64,000 bases of DNA. It comes from Oscillospiraceae bacterium (GTDB taxonomy: Bacteria; Bacillota; Clostridia; Oscillospirales; Acutalibacteraceae). This document shows, piece by piece, positions 1 through 6,607 of the stretch. The first letter of the stretch is position 1. The number at the start of each line of letters is the position of its first letter. The stretch spans positions 1-64,000 of the forward strand of contig SVOY01000002.1 in NCBI GenBank assembly GCA_015066105.1, given 5' to 3'. The notes below the pieces were generated by a model that saw only the letters and a program-made list of their open reading frames with translations, was not told where the DNA came from and made no database searches. Made by a program: the position numbers and the translations under genes.

Positions 1-290
1 CCAACGTAATAACTCTGAATTGGATGGAAATACCCTAATTTAGGATGTGTGGTATAGGTTTCAGCAGAACATAATTTTTCTTTTATTGTAGCAGTATAGC
101 CGGTTTCTTCAATACATTCTCTTTTTAAGCAATCCTCGTGGCTTTCGTTTCTATCTAAACCTCCACCAAGAAGAAAGTATCCTTTATCAGTTTTTATTAC
201 ACCTATTTTTTTGTTATGAACAGGGATTAAATATGCACCTTCTCTATCTGCATATTCAGCTTTTTCTTTAATACCAAATACTTTATGCAT
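1..290 (-). CDS. Nudix hydrolase, partial (C-terminus outside window)
   Basis: The minus strand reads from an ATG at 290 to the window edge, giving about 96 residues of a Nudix (MutT-type) hydrolase. The Nudix box is visible at about residues 43-65: GGG, then E, then RECIEETGY, matching Gx5Ex7REUxEExGU except that the first hydrophobic position is Cys. Nudix enzymes cleave nucleoside diphosphates linked to another moiety and need a divalent metal; the substrate cannot be read here. A GGGGGTG ribosome site lies about 6 bases upstream of the ATG. The C-terminal half lies outside the window, so completeness is unknown. The gene is AT-rich like the following sigma operon. Confidence 0.85.
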   Translation of the reverse strand, partial: MHKVFGIKEKAEYADREGAYLIPVHNKKIGVIKTDKGYFLLGGGLDRNESHEDCLKRECIEETGYTATIKEKLCSAETYTTHPKLGYFHPIQSYYV

Positions 291-337
291 ATTTGCACCC
301 CCGTAATTCTAATAAACACATTATATCACATCAACAC

Positions 338-443
338 CACAAAATTCAATCCGTTTACATACACCTGTTATCTCAAAAAGTAGCAGGTGTTTTTTATACC
401 CAAAAACCTAAATTCCGGTATATGAATACTGCGTTAGTTTTTT
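338..443. repeat. Direct repeat copy A (~106 bp)
   Basis: This block starts cacaaaattcaatcc and ends near actgcgttag plus a T run. It recurs with about ten differences at 2004-2109. It contains a plus-strand terminator-like hairpin at 361-396: a 10-bp stem (361-370 with 381-390), a 10-base loop and a T6 tract. No plus-strand gene ends just before this copy, so the hairpin has no obvious client. The two copies bracket the ECF sigma/membrane protein pair. Confidence 0.8.
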
Positions 444-504
444 CCGTTTATATATTAACTGCCCCCACCAAATGTTTTTAGGTATATTAGATAGAGGCAA
501 AACG

Positions 505-538
505 GCAAAGAAAAACTGCTCTCACGGGGAGAGCAGTT
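505..538 (-). terminator. Rho-independent terminator-like hairpin, minus strand
   Basis: Positions 514-523 (aactgctctc) pair perfectly with 529-538 around a 5-base loop. On the minus strand the stem is followed by TTTTTCTTT. It would stop leftward transcription ahead of the Nudix gene. The rest of 291-733 is AT-rich with no other gene seen. Confidence 0.6.
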
Positions 539-628
539 GAGGTATATCACTACTTTTAGAGCAACAAATGTATATGCGTGAATTGAATTTTATAAAACAT
601 ATAACGGAAAGTAAATTGAGAAAAAATT

Positions 629-656
629 TTGATTAATTTTAAAATTTTATTATAAT
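629..656 (+). promoter_or_regulatory. Candidate sigma-A promoter for the ECF operon
   Basis: TTGATT at 629-634 and TATAAT at 651-656 are separated by 16 bases. The site is about 80 bases upstream of the sigma gene start in very AT-rich DNA, so chance matches are possible. Confidence 0.45.
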
Positions 657-733
657 ATAAGTGAGACTTTTTTCATTTTCATACGACTAATAAATGAAAG
701 GGTAAAACTCTTCAAGAAAGGAGAAAAAAATCG

Positions 734-1291
734 ATGGATAACGGTGCAAGTAGCTACCGCCGTTTTCTTGATGGTGATGATAACGGATTAAAAGAAATCG
801 TTGAAAATTATAAGGATGGTCTAATTCTTTATTTGAACGGTTATGTTAACAATATTTTCATCGCCGAGGAATTGACGGAAGATACCTTTTTTCGACTTAT
901 TACTAAAAAGCCAAAATATTCAGGTAAAAGCACTTTCAAATCATGGTTATATGCTATCGGACGGAATGTGGCAGTTGACTACATAAGGCACAATTCTAAA
1001 ATAATTAATGTTTCGATTGAAGATATAGAAAACTATTCAATAGAGCAACAAAGCCTTGAACAGTCATATATCAAAGAGGAAACCAAAATTATTGTTCATA
1101 AAGCGTTGTGTGAACTTATAACTGAATACAGGAATGTTCTTTGGCTTGTATATTTTGAAAATTTTACAAGCAAAGAAACAGCAATTATCTTAAAAAAGAC
1201 AGAACGACAAATAAAGAATCTTTTATATCGAGCAAGAAAAGCTTTAAAATTAAAACTCGAAAAGGAGGGCTTTACCTATGAAGAGTTCTGA
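734..1291 (+). CDS. ECF-type RNA polymerase sigma factor
   Basis: This 185-aa protein has the ECF sigma layout. Region 2 lies at about residues 10-85 and includes AEELTEDTFFRL and FKSWLYAIGRNVAVDYIR; the region 4 helix-turn-helix lies at about 125-175 (ETAIILKKTERQIKNLLYRA). ECF factors direct core polymerase to a small regulon and are usually restrained by a membrane anti-sigma factor; the next gene overlaps by 14 bases and fits that role by position. AAGGAG lies 10 bases upstream of the ATG. The AT-richness and flanking direct repeats set this pair apart from neighbouring genes. The inducing signal is unknown. Confidence 0.9.
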   Translation: MDNGASSYRRFLDGDDNGLKEIVENYKDGLILYLNGYVNNIFIAEELTEDTFFRLITKKPKYSGKSTFKSWLYAIGRNVAVDYIRHNSKIINVSIEDIENYSIEQQSLEQSYIKEETKIIVHKALCELITEYRNVLWLVYFENFTSKETAIILKKTERQIKNLLYRARKALKLKLEKEGFTYEEF

Positions 1292-1979
1292 TGAAATGAT
1301 AAATAGTTTGCTTGAACGCAGGAAACAATACATTGACGAACAAAGCAGAAAAAAGGCTTTAATAAATAAACATCTAAAATTTTGTATCGTTATTACTTGT
1401 ATAATAACAATCGTATCTTTTCTGCATTTTGGTATTGATTCAAATTTGTATTCCAATAATTCTAATATTAAAATCAATAAAGTTTCCAGAGTCGCTAATT
1501 CTAATTTAGATGTTATTATAATAAATTATGAACCATTATCTGATTCAGAAAAAGAAGAAATGATTAGCACTTTCGAAGGATTAACAGGAATTGATTATGA
1601 AGAATTTCTTTCAAAAATTCCCGATGTTTATACTCAAAGATTTTTTTATTATATGAAGGCTCCTGAAAAACCGGTTGATTTCAATAATAAAAACTATATA
1701 ATTCACGACTATGTGTTTTCTTTCAGGGTTGCAAAAGAACAGCCCACAGATATTACTATAAGTATATGCCCATTTGAAAAGCCTTTAAGAGATGTGGAAT
1801 TTTTGTCAAGTACAGACATAAAGTCAGAAATAAACGGTGTTGAATTTACAGTATATAGTATAGGAACAAGCACCGAAAGTTATATCATTGAGTTCTTTTA
1901 TAAAAACTTGTATTATGAGATACAGACATACGATGTGAGTATAGAAGAAATCGAAAAATTGTTATTTGATATATTATAA
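1278..1979 (+). CDS. Membrane protein, putative anti-sigma partner
   Basis: This 233-aa protein starts inside the sigma gene. AAGGAGGG lies 9-10 bases before its ATG, so translation is probably coupled. Residues 1-30 are charged and presumably cytoplasmic, one membrane segment follows at about 33-53 (FCIVITCIITIVSFLHFGI), and the remaining ~180 residues would be extracellular. I recognise no catalytic motif or zinc-binding anti-sigma motif in the short N-terminus. The assignment rests on topology and coupling to the ECF gene, as in sigma/anti-sigma pairs. It ends just before direct repeat copy B, whose hairpin would terminate the operon. Confidence 0.65.
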   Translation: MKSSDEMINSLLERRKQYIDEQSRKKALINKHLKFCIVITCIITIVSFLHFGIDSNLYSNNSNIKINKVSRVANSNLDVIIINYEPLSDSEKEEMISTFEGLTGIDYEEFLSKIPDVYTQRFFYYMKAPEKPVDFNNKNYIIHDYVFSFRVAKEQPTDITISICPFEKPLRDVEFLSSTDIKSEINGVEFTVYSIGTSTESYIIEFFYKNLYYEIQTYDVSIEEIEKLLFDIL

Positions 1980-2003
1980 TTTTTAGAATTGAGATAGGAA
2001 AAT

Positions 2004-2109
2004 CACAAAATTCAATCCATTTACACACACTTGTTACTTAAAAAGTAGCAGGTGTTTTTTTATACCCAAAAATCTAAATTCCGGAATATGAATACTGCGT
2101 TAGATTTTT
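2004..2109. repeat. Direct repeat copy B (~106 bp), with operon terminator
   Basis: This is the second copy of the block at 338-443 in the same orientation. Its hairpin has stem 2027-2036 with 2046-2055 and is followed by T7, so it serves as the plus-strand terminator of the sigma operon. Changes in the stem relative to copy A keep pairing (C-G becomes T-G). Confidence 0.8.
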
Positions 2110-2110
2110 G

Positions 2111-2330
2111 GTAAAAGGGTCGTTGTGACCCTTTAGCAACTTATAATTTACTTTGTTTTCCCCATGGGAAACAAGTGCCCATTGGAATCTTCGCATTAGG
2201 TAATTCTGGTAGGTTCCCATTTTGGGGACCTACCAACTTTATATATCAAAATATTTTTATGAAAGGAGTGTTTATCTTCAACATTCGCGACAGACCTATT
2301 TTCCACCGCACCCGTAAAGGGTGCTTTTTT
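2111..2330 (+). ncRNA. Structured leader or small RNA ending in a terminator, upstream of the parM relic
   Basis: Four hairpins follow one another. AAAGGGTC/GACCCTTT is at 2114-2134. A TTGTTT/AAACAA stem containing CCC/GGG spans about 2154-2173. An 11-bp stem with one G-T pair joins 2208-2218 and 2225-2235. A terminator joins 2308-2313 and 2319-2324 and is followed by T6. The arrangement suits a terminator-controlled leader or a free small RNA. I do not match it to a known RNA family. A 34-codon frame from an ATG at 2259 crosses the terminator and is probably not a gene. Confidence 0.5.
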
Positions 2331-2382
2331 CATGCCCAAATCTATTATCAAACAAAATTTTAATTCAAAGGAGTAATTCAAA

Positions 2383-2790
2383 ATGAAAAAATTTAATGAT
2401 GTAATCATCATCGGTGTTGACCACGGATACGGCAACATCAAAACTGCAAACCACTGTTTCAGAACAGGCATTACGGCTTATGATTCAGAGCCGCTTTTCA
2501 CAAAGGACATGCTTGTTTACGGTGGTAAGTTCTATCTTATCGGTGAAGGACACAAGGAGTTTCTTCCCGACAAAATCAAAGATGAGGACTATTATGCCCT
2601 CACACTTGTGGCTATTGCAAAGGAGCTAAGTGCTGAAGACCTGACCGAAGCCACAGTTCACATTGCGGCAGGTCTGCCCCTCACTTGAACCGCAGGGCAG
2701 AAAGAGAGCTTCAAAGCATATCTGACAAAGAACGAAGAAGTAACCTTCACCGCAGACACACCGCCCATTTCAGGCTTTTTTCTCAATAAC
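2383..2790 (+). pseudogene. ParM/StbA-type actin-like segregation protein, degraded
   Basis: An ATG with a good ribosome site (AAGGAG) opens a 101-codon frame starting MKKFNDVIIIGVDHGYGNIK, the N-terminal phosphate-binding part of ParM-family actin-like ATPases, and reading to HIAAGLPLT. A TGA stops it where relatives usually have Trp (LPLTW). After the stop the same frame continues with recognisable family sequence (GQKESFKAYLTKNEEVTF) for about 20 codons and then diverges at about 2760. The gene has therefore lost most of its actin fold and should be non-functional. TGA recoding is unlikely because other genes here end in TGA. Confidence 0.8.
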
Positions 2791-3103
2791 TCCTTCAGGT
2801 ATCCTGCTTTCATACGCTTCTGTATATGCTTTTAGTGTTAAAAGCGTCTTTTATTCGTTAATTTTCACAGATAATAGATTTGGTCATTCTGTATTCGATA
2901 GAAAATCAACAGATGATGCAATAGTAAATCAGTCAAATAAAATCAAAAAACGAACATATTTTTTTCTTGTTAAATTACTTTTTTTCTAAAAAAACTAACG
3001 TTTTTGTCGAAAAAACAAAGCGTTTTTGCATAATTGTTGATTTCATCATAGAAAATATTATATCCTACATAAAACAAAAACTTTTTAAAGTGAGGATGTT
3101 GAA
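2791..3103. other. AT-rich intergenic stretch
   Basis: About 310 bases of AT-rich DNA with several runs such as aaaaaacaaagcgtttttg. I see no gene or clear terminator. It probably holds the promoter of the following gene and leftover parM DNA. Confidence 0.5.
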
Positions 3104-3718
3104 ATGAGAGAAACAATATACAAATTTACTGTTGCTCTGAAAGATTATGAAGATATGTTTTGCAGAGAAATATGTGTTCAGAGCAAGCTACCCGTAAAAG
3201 ATTTCTGCTACTTAATTTTAGCTTCTTTTGAGGCTTTAGCAAATGACCGTCTTTTTGTGGATGAAGCCAAGCAACCCACACTTTGTGTTTTCGATGATTT
3301 AAGTTTAAATGATGTGAACAAAGATACCGTTGAATGCTTTGGTGAAAGTAAAGGTCAAAAGTGTTCTTTGATTTTTGAACGAGGCTATAAATATATTTTT
3401 GATGTTAGGCTTGAAGAAGCAAAGAAAGTCTTTTACGACAACGAAGAAGAATACCCGAAAATTACTGACGGAAAAGGAAAAAGTATTCTTCCCGGTATCG
3501 CACCTGAATGTTACGAAAGGCTCGTTGAAATCCTTGACGAACATGAAAAATCAAAAATGATGTTTTTTACAACACTTGAAATGTTTGAGTCTTGGGATTA
3601 CAGAGATTATGACATAGATGCGGACAACAAAAAGTGGTGGACGAATATGAACTATATAAACTCATATTACAACGATTACCACGATGAAATTAAGATTGAA
3701 CACTTAACACAAATATAA
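3104..3718 (+). CDS. Hypothetical protein, weak resemblance to pRiA4b ORF-3-like family
   Basis: A 204-aa acidic soluble protein with no signal or membrane segment. The stretch from about residue 84 (SLIFERGYKYIFDV) to YPKITDGKGKSILPG at about 122 recalls the pRiA4b ORF-3/IS1096 passenger fold, in which a Y-x-Y-D-F-G-D strand precedes a proline/glycine turn. Key signature residues are not all present, so this is tentative. It is one of the few rightward genes near the left end and converges with the conjugation operon on a shared hairpin terminator. A GTGAGGA ribosome site precedes the ATG. It is probably accessory cargo. Confidence 0.6.
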   Translation: MRETIYKFTVALKDYEDMFCREICVQSKLPVKDFCYLILASFEALANDRLFVDEAKQPTLCVFDDLSLNDVNKDTVECFGESKGQKCSLIFERGYKYIFDVRLEEAKKVFYDNEEEYPKITDGKGKSILPGIAPECYERLVEILDEHEKSKMMFFTTLEMFESWDYRDYDIDADNKKWWTNMNYINSYYNDYHDEIKIEHLTQI

Positions 3719-3751
3719 ATTTACTCAACCTATGTAAAATTTTTAGGATAT

Positions 3752-3787
3752 AATTCCTGCCACCGTAAAAGTGACAGGAATTTTTTA
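3752..3787. terminator. Bidirectional terminator between converging genes
   Basis: Positions 3752-3763 pair with 3771-3782 with one C-A mismatch around cgtaaaa. T6 follows on the plus strand and AT-rich sequence on the minus strand. It closes both the 3104-3718 gene and the long leftward operon. Confidence 0.75.
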
Positions 3788-5692
3788 TTCGTAGAAATTA
3801 AGTGCATCCACTCTTACACCATTTTGAATAACCTCAAAATGAAGATGATTACCCGTAGAGTAGCCTGTTGAACCAACCTTTGCGATTACCTGCCCCTGCT
3901 TTACCGTCTGACCAGCCGAAACAAGAAGTGCAGAACAATGACCGTAAATAGTGGAATAAGTATCATCGTGCTTTAACTTTACATAGAAGCCGTAACCGTC
4001 TGCATCATAGCTTGCCACTACTACCGTACCGTCAGCCGCCGCAAGAATAGGTGTACCACCGGGAGCCGCTATATCAGTACCGCCGTGAGTTTTGATTTCG
4101 CCCGATATAGGGTCTACTCTTGTACCGAAGTATGATGTGATGGTAAAGGTTTCGGGCAATGGCCATGTAAAGTACCCTTTGCTTACCCAAGAGCTACCTG
4201 ACATAATAATTTCACCGCTACCCCCTATCAGCTTATTCCAAAGGTCAGTATAATCATCACTCATTAGCTCGTTTAACTGCTTTTTCTGCTCGTTATTAAA
4301 GTTATAAAGCTCAATTATCTGCTCTGCCGACAAGCGGATAATGTTAACCGTCAGCACCTTTTTAGTAACATATTCGGTAGTCTTGACAGAATTGCCCTCT
4401 TCATCAGTGGTCACAACGGTTTGAGCAACTACTTTAGGTGTGACAACACCCGTCAGTTTATTCATATCGTTCATTATACCACGAAGCAAGTCTAACTTTT
4501 CTTCATTTATTGTTACAACCTCAAAAGCGTTATCCTCGGAGGTTGTTGTTTTTACCGCATAAACAGCAAGTACATCCTTCCATTCAATGTTGGAATAACC
4601 TTGTACTTCAACGGTATCGTAAGCAAAACCTTCCTTAAAGGCAGTAAGATTTGCATAATGCTCCGATGTGAGTGTAGAAATAGCCTGCGTCATAGTCATA
4701 TCACTTCCCGTTGTTTTGTCATTGGAAAGGAATATGCCGAAGCAAGTACCGCCTATTGCCGCAAGTAAGCAGAGAACAATAATCACTAATACTGCCGTAG
4801 TACCTCCTGCAGCTATTAAAGCTCCAAGCTCTTTTACTGCCGCTATGGTAGCCTTAACCGCTTTAACCGTTGCTTTCGCCGCCGCTTTTGCCGTTTTAGC
4901 AGTTTTCTTTGCGGCTGTTCTTGCAGTATGCTCGGCTCTTTTAGAAGCCTTTGCGGTCACTTCTGCCGTTTTCTTTGCGGCTTCCGTGCCTTTCTGTGCC
5001 GTTTTAATCTGCCTTGATGTGTTTTCAAGGCTTCTCGCACTCTGCTTTATTCCTGCATCAGCAGATTTAACTGTTTTGTCCCCTGAACGAACATTGCGTA
5101 TCTCACGCTTTGCTTTCTGCTTTGGTGCTGACTGCTTACGGGTACGAGGATTAGACCTTTCTTTGGGTTTATCCTCATTAACAGTTTTTGCTTTAGATTT
5201 TGTCTGTTGCTTTTTATCAGCAACGGACTTTTTGGTTTCAGATTTAGGTGTATCAGCAGTCGGCTTTTCCATATTAGCAGAGCTTTTCTGCTCTAGCCCT
5301 TGAGCCTCCTTTTTAGTTGCTTCTATCTGTGGCTGTTCGGGAACATCTTCTGTTAGTGGATTTTCACCGTCAGCAGATACTTCCTTTTTTGCTCTGCGAC
5401 TGTTCCTTACTTTACGGGCAACCTTTTTGGTAACTGTTACTGTACCGCTTGCAATATTTTCGGCCGCATTTTTACCTGTTTCTGTTACCTTGTCCGTAGC
5501 ATACTGTTCAGGCGAAGGGTTATCGTCATTTGATACATCCTGCTTTTTGGCTTCTTCCTCGGTTTTAGTCTTTGCCCTTGATACGGCAGATTTAGTCAAG
5601 GATGATTTTCTGCTCTGTGAATTTGGCGTTTGTGTAGCCGCTTTTTTGACTTTTTCAACAACCTCACGGGTTTTAATCTTTTTTTCAGCCAT
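3785..5692 (-). CDS. M23 (LytM-type) peptidoglycan hydrolase of the conjugation operon (CD1108-like)
   Basis: 635 aa. Residues 1-285 are a low-complexity Lys/Ala/Glu/Thr-rich, probably disordered region ending in coiled-coil-like Ala/Lys heptads. One membrane segment lies at about 293-318 (TTAVLVIIVLCLLAAIGG). The C-terminal ~130 residues form an M23 metallopeptidase: SYFGTRVDPISGE, THGGTDIAAPGGTPILAA (zinc ligands near residue 534) and GNHLHFEV near residue 616. It should be a membrane-anchored endopeptidase that opens the wall for the mating channel, equivalent to VirB1. It is the last gene of the operon, with AAGGAGG 6 bases before the ATG. Confidence 0.88.
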   Translation of the reverse strand: MAEKKIKTREVVEKVKKAATQTPNSQSRKSSLTKSAVSRAKTKTEEEAKKQDVSNDDNPSPEQYATDKVTETGKNAAENIASGTVTVTKKVARKVRNSRRAKKEVSADGENPLTEDVPEQPQIEATKKEAQGLEQKSSANMEKPTADTPKSETKKSVADKKQQTKSKAKTVNEDKPKERSNPRTRKQSAPKQKAKREIRNVRSGDKTVKSADAGIKQSARSLENTSRQIKTAQKGTEAAKKTAEVTAKASKRAEHTARTAAKKTAKTAKAAAKATVKAVKATIAAVKELGALIAAGGTTAVLVIIVLCLLAAIGGTCFGIFLSNDKTTGSDMTMTQAISTLTSEHYANLTAFKEGFAYDTVEVQGYSNIEWKDVLAVYAVKTTTSEDNAFEVVTINEEKLDLLRGIMNDMNKLTGVVTPKVVAQTVVTTDEEGNSVKTTEYVTKKVLTVNIIRLSAEQIIELYNFNNEQKKQLNELMSDDYTDLWNKLIGGSGEIIMSGSSWVSKGYFTWPLPETFTITSYFGTRVDPISGEIKTHGGTDIAAPGGTPILAAADGTVVVASYDADGYGFYVKLKHDDTYSTIYGHCSALLVSAGQTVKQGQVIAKVGSTGYSTGNHLHFEVIQNGVRVDALNFYE

Positions 5693-5714
5693 AAAAAGCC
5701 TCCTTAAAAGAAAT

Positions 5715-5738
5715 ACCCGTCGGGATTAACCGACGGGT
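5715..5738 (-). terminator. Intra-operon hairpin
   Basis: ACCCGTCGG at 5715-5723 pairs perfectly with 5730-5738 around a 6-base loop. On the minus strand only ATTTCTTTT follows, so it may be a weak terminator or an mRNA-stabilising hairpin between the AIM24 and M23 genes. Confidence 0.5.
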
Positions 5739-5754
5739 TAGTGAGATTTTGTTG

Positions 5755-6537
5755 TCAGATTGTTTCAAAAGGAAGTTTGCTTACGGGGGCAAGAAGAACC
5801 TTACCTGTACCACGGTAAACATTTACAAGACCTTCTCCTGAAGCCGCAGAGCCGATAAGTGTCTTGCCTGAACGCTCAACAGTAAAGTCAAGTGAACTGC
5901 TCCAAGCAATAGCCATATTGCCGTCAACCTTGAGAACATCGTTTTTAAGCTCAATTTCGATAAGCTCATTCTGCGGACATCTTGATTCAAGACAGCAGAT
6001 GCCGTTACCGTTAAGACTGAGATTGAAAAGTCCTTCTCCGCCAAGAGCCGCCGAGGAAATATTGGAACGCATTACTGCCTTCTGCTTGAGAGCTGAATCA
6101 CAAGCAAGGAAAAGACCGTCATCAAGAACAACAGAGCCGTTCCAATTTGCGGTATCAAGGAGAATAATGTGCTTGTAGGTAGGCTCAAGGACAAGTGTGC
6201 CGTCACCTGTATATTCGGGCTTGATTGCACTTTCTCCCGTTACCTTGCCACGCATAGCCTTACCGAAGAAATCACCGACACCTTTGATGCCCGTTGTGGC
6301 ATTGACATTACCTGCTGACCACTGCATAGCACCTGACTGACAAGTAATGCCGTTTGCTTTTGAAAGGTCGCATACTACCTGTCTTTTACGGACATTCATC
6401 TCGTTACAGTAGTAAGCGGCCATTGCAGTTGACGGTGTAACACTCAAATCCCTCTTGTATTCAATAACAGTAAAGGGACCTTTTTCAACAAGAATATTAA
6501 CATCGTCGTTATTTGTGAAATTTTTGATTTCGTACAT
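5755..6537 (-). CDS. AIM24 family protein
   Basis: 260 aa with the repeated beta-strand pattern of the AIM24 (DUF124) family. The Gly-rich turn DFFGKAMRGKVTGES at about residues 88-102 and the FTVERSGKTLIGSAASGEG region near the C-terminus are typical. Family members fold as a TRAP-like beta barrel and are mostly of unknown bacterial function. It lies between virB4 and the M23 hydrolase in the same direction, so it is part of the transfer operon, though it is not a known core transfer component. GAGGT lies about 10 bases before the ATG. Confidence 0.8.
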   Translation of the reverse strand: MYEIKNFTNNDDVNILVEKGPFTVIEYKRDLSVTPSTAMAAYYCNEMNVRKRQVVCDLSKANGITCQSGAMQWSAGNVNATTGIKGVGDFFGKAMRGKVTGESAIKPEYTGDGTLVLEPTYKHIILLDTANWNGSVVLDDGLFLACDSALKQKAVMRSNISSAALGGEGLFNLSLNGNGICCLESRCPQNELIEIELKNDVLKVDGNMAIAWSSSLDFTVERSGKTLIGSAASGEGLVNVYRGTGKVLLAPVSKLPFETI

Positions 6538-6607
6538 AATATAAATACCTCATTTCTTTAAAATATTTCTTTAGATTTAGTATAGCACAAACTTTATGTG
6601 CTTACAA

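Noticed and set aside
2175-2363. Open frame across the leader hairpins
   Set aside because: It runs through a clear intrinsic terminator (2308-2330), and its translation resembles no protein; the region is better explained as structured RNA.
2383-2790. TGA recoding as Trp in the parM frame
   Set aside because: Other genes in the window end at TGA (for example tadA and the VirD4-region overlaps) and the frame loses homology soon after, so simple decay fits better.
4668-5303. Long open frame on the plus strand opposite the M23 hydrolase
   Set aside because: It mirrors the Lys/Ala-rich low-complexity coding strand and has no ribosome site or family resemblance.
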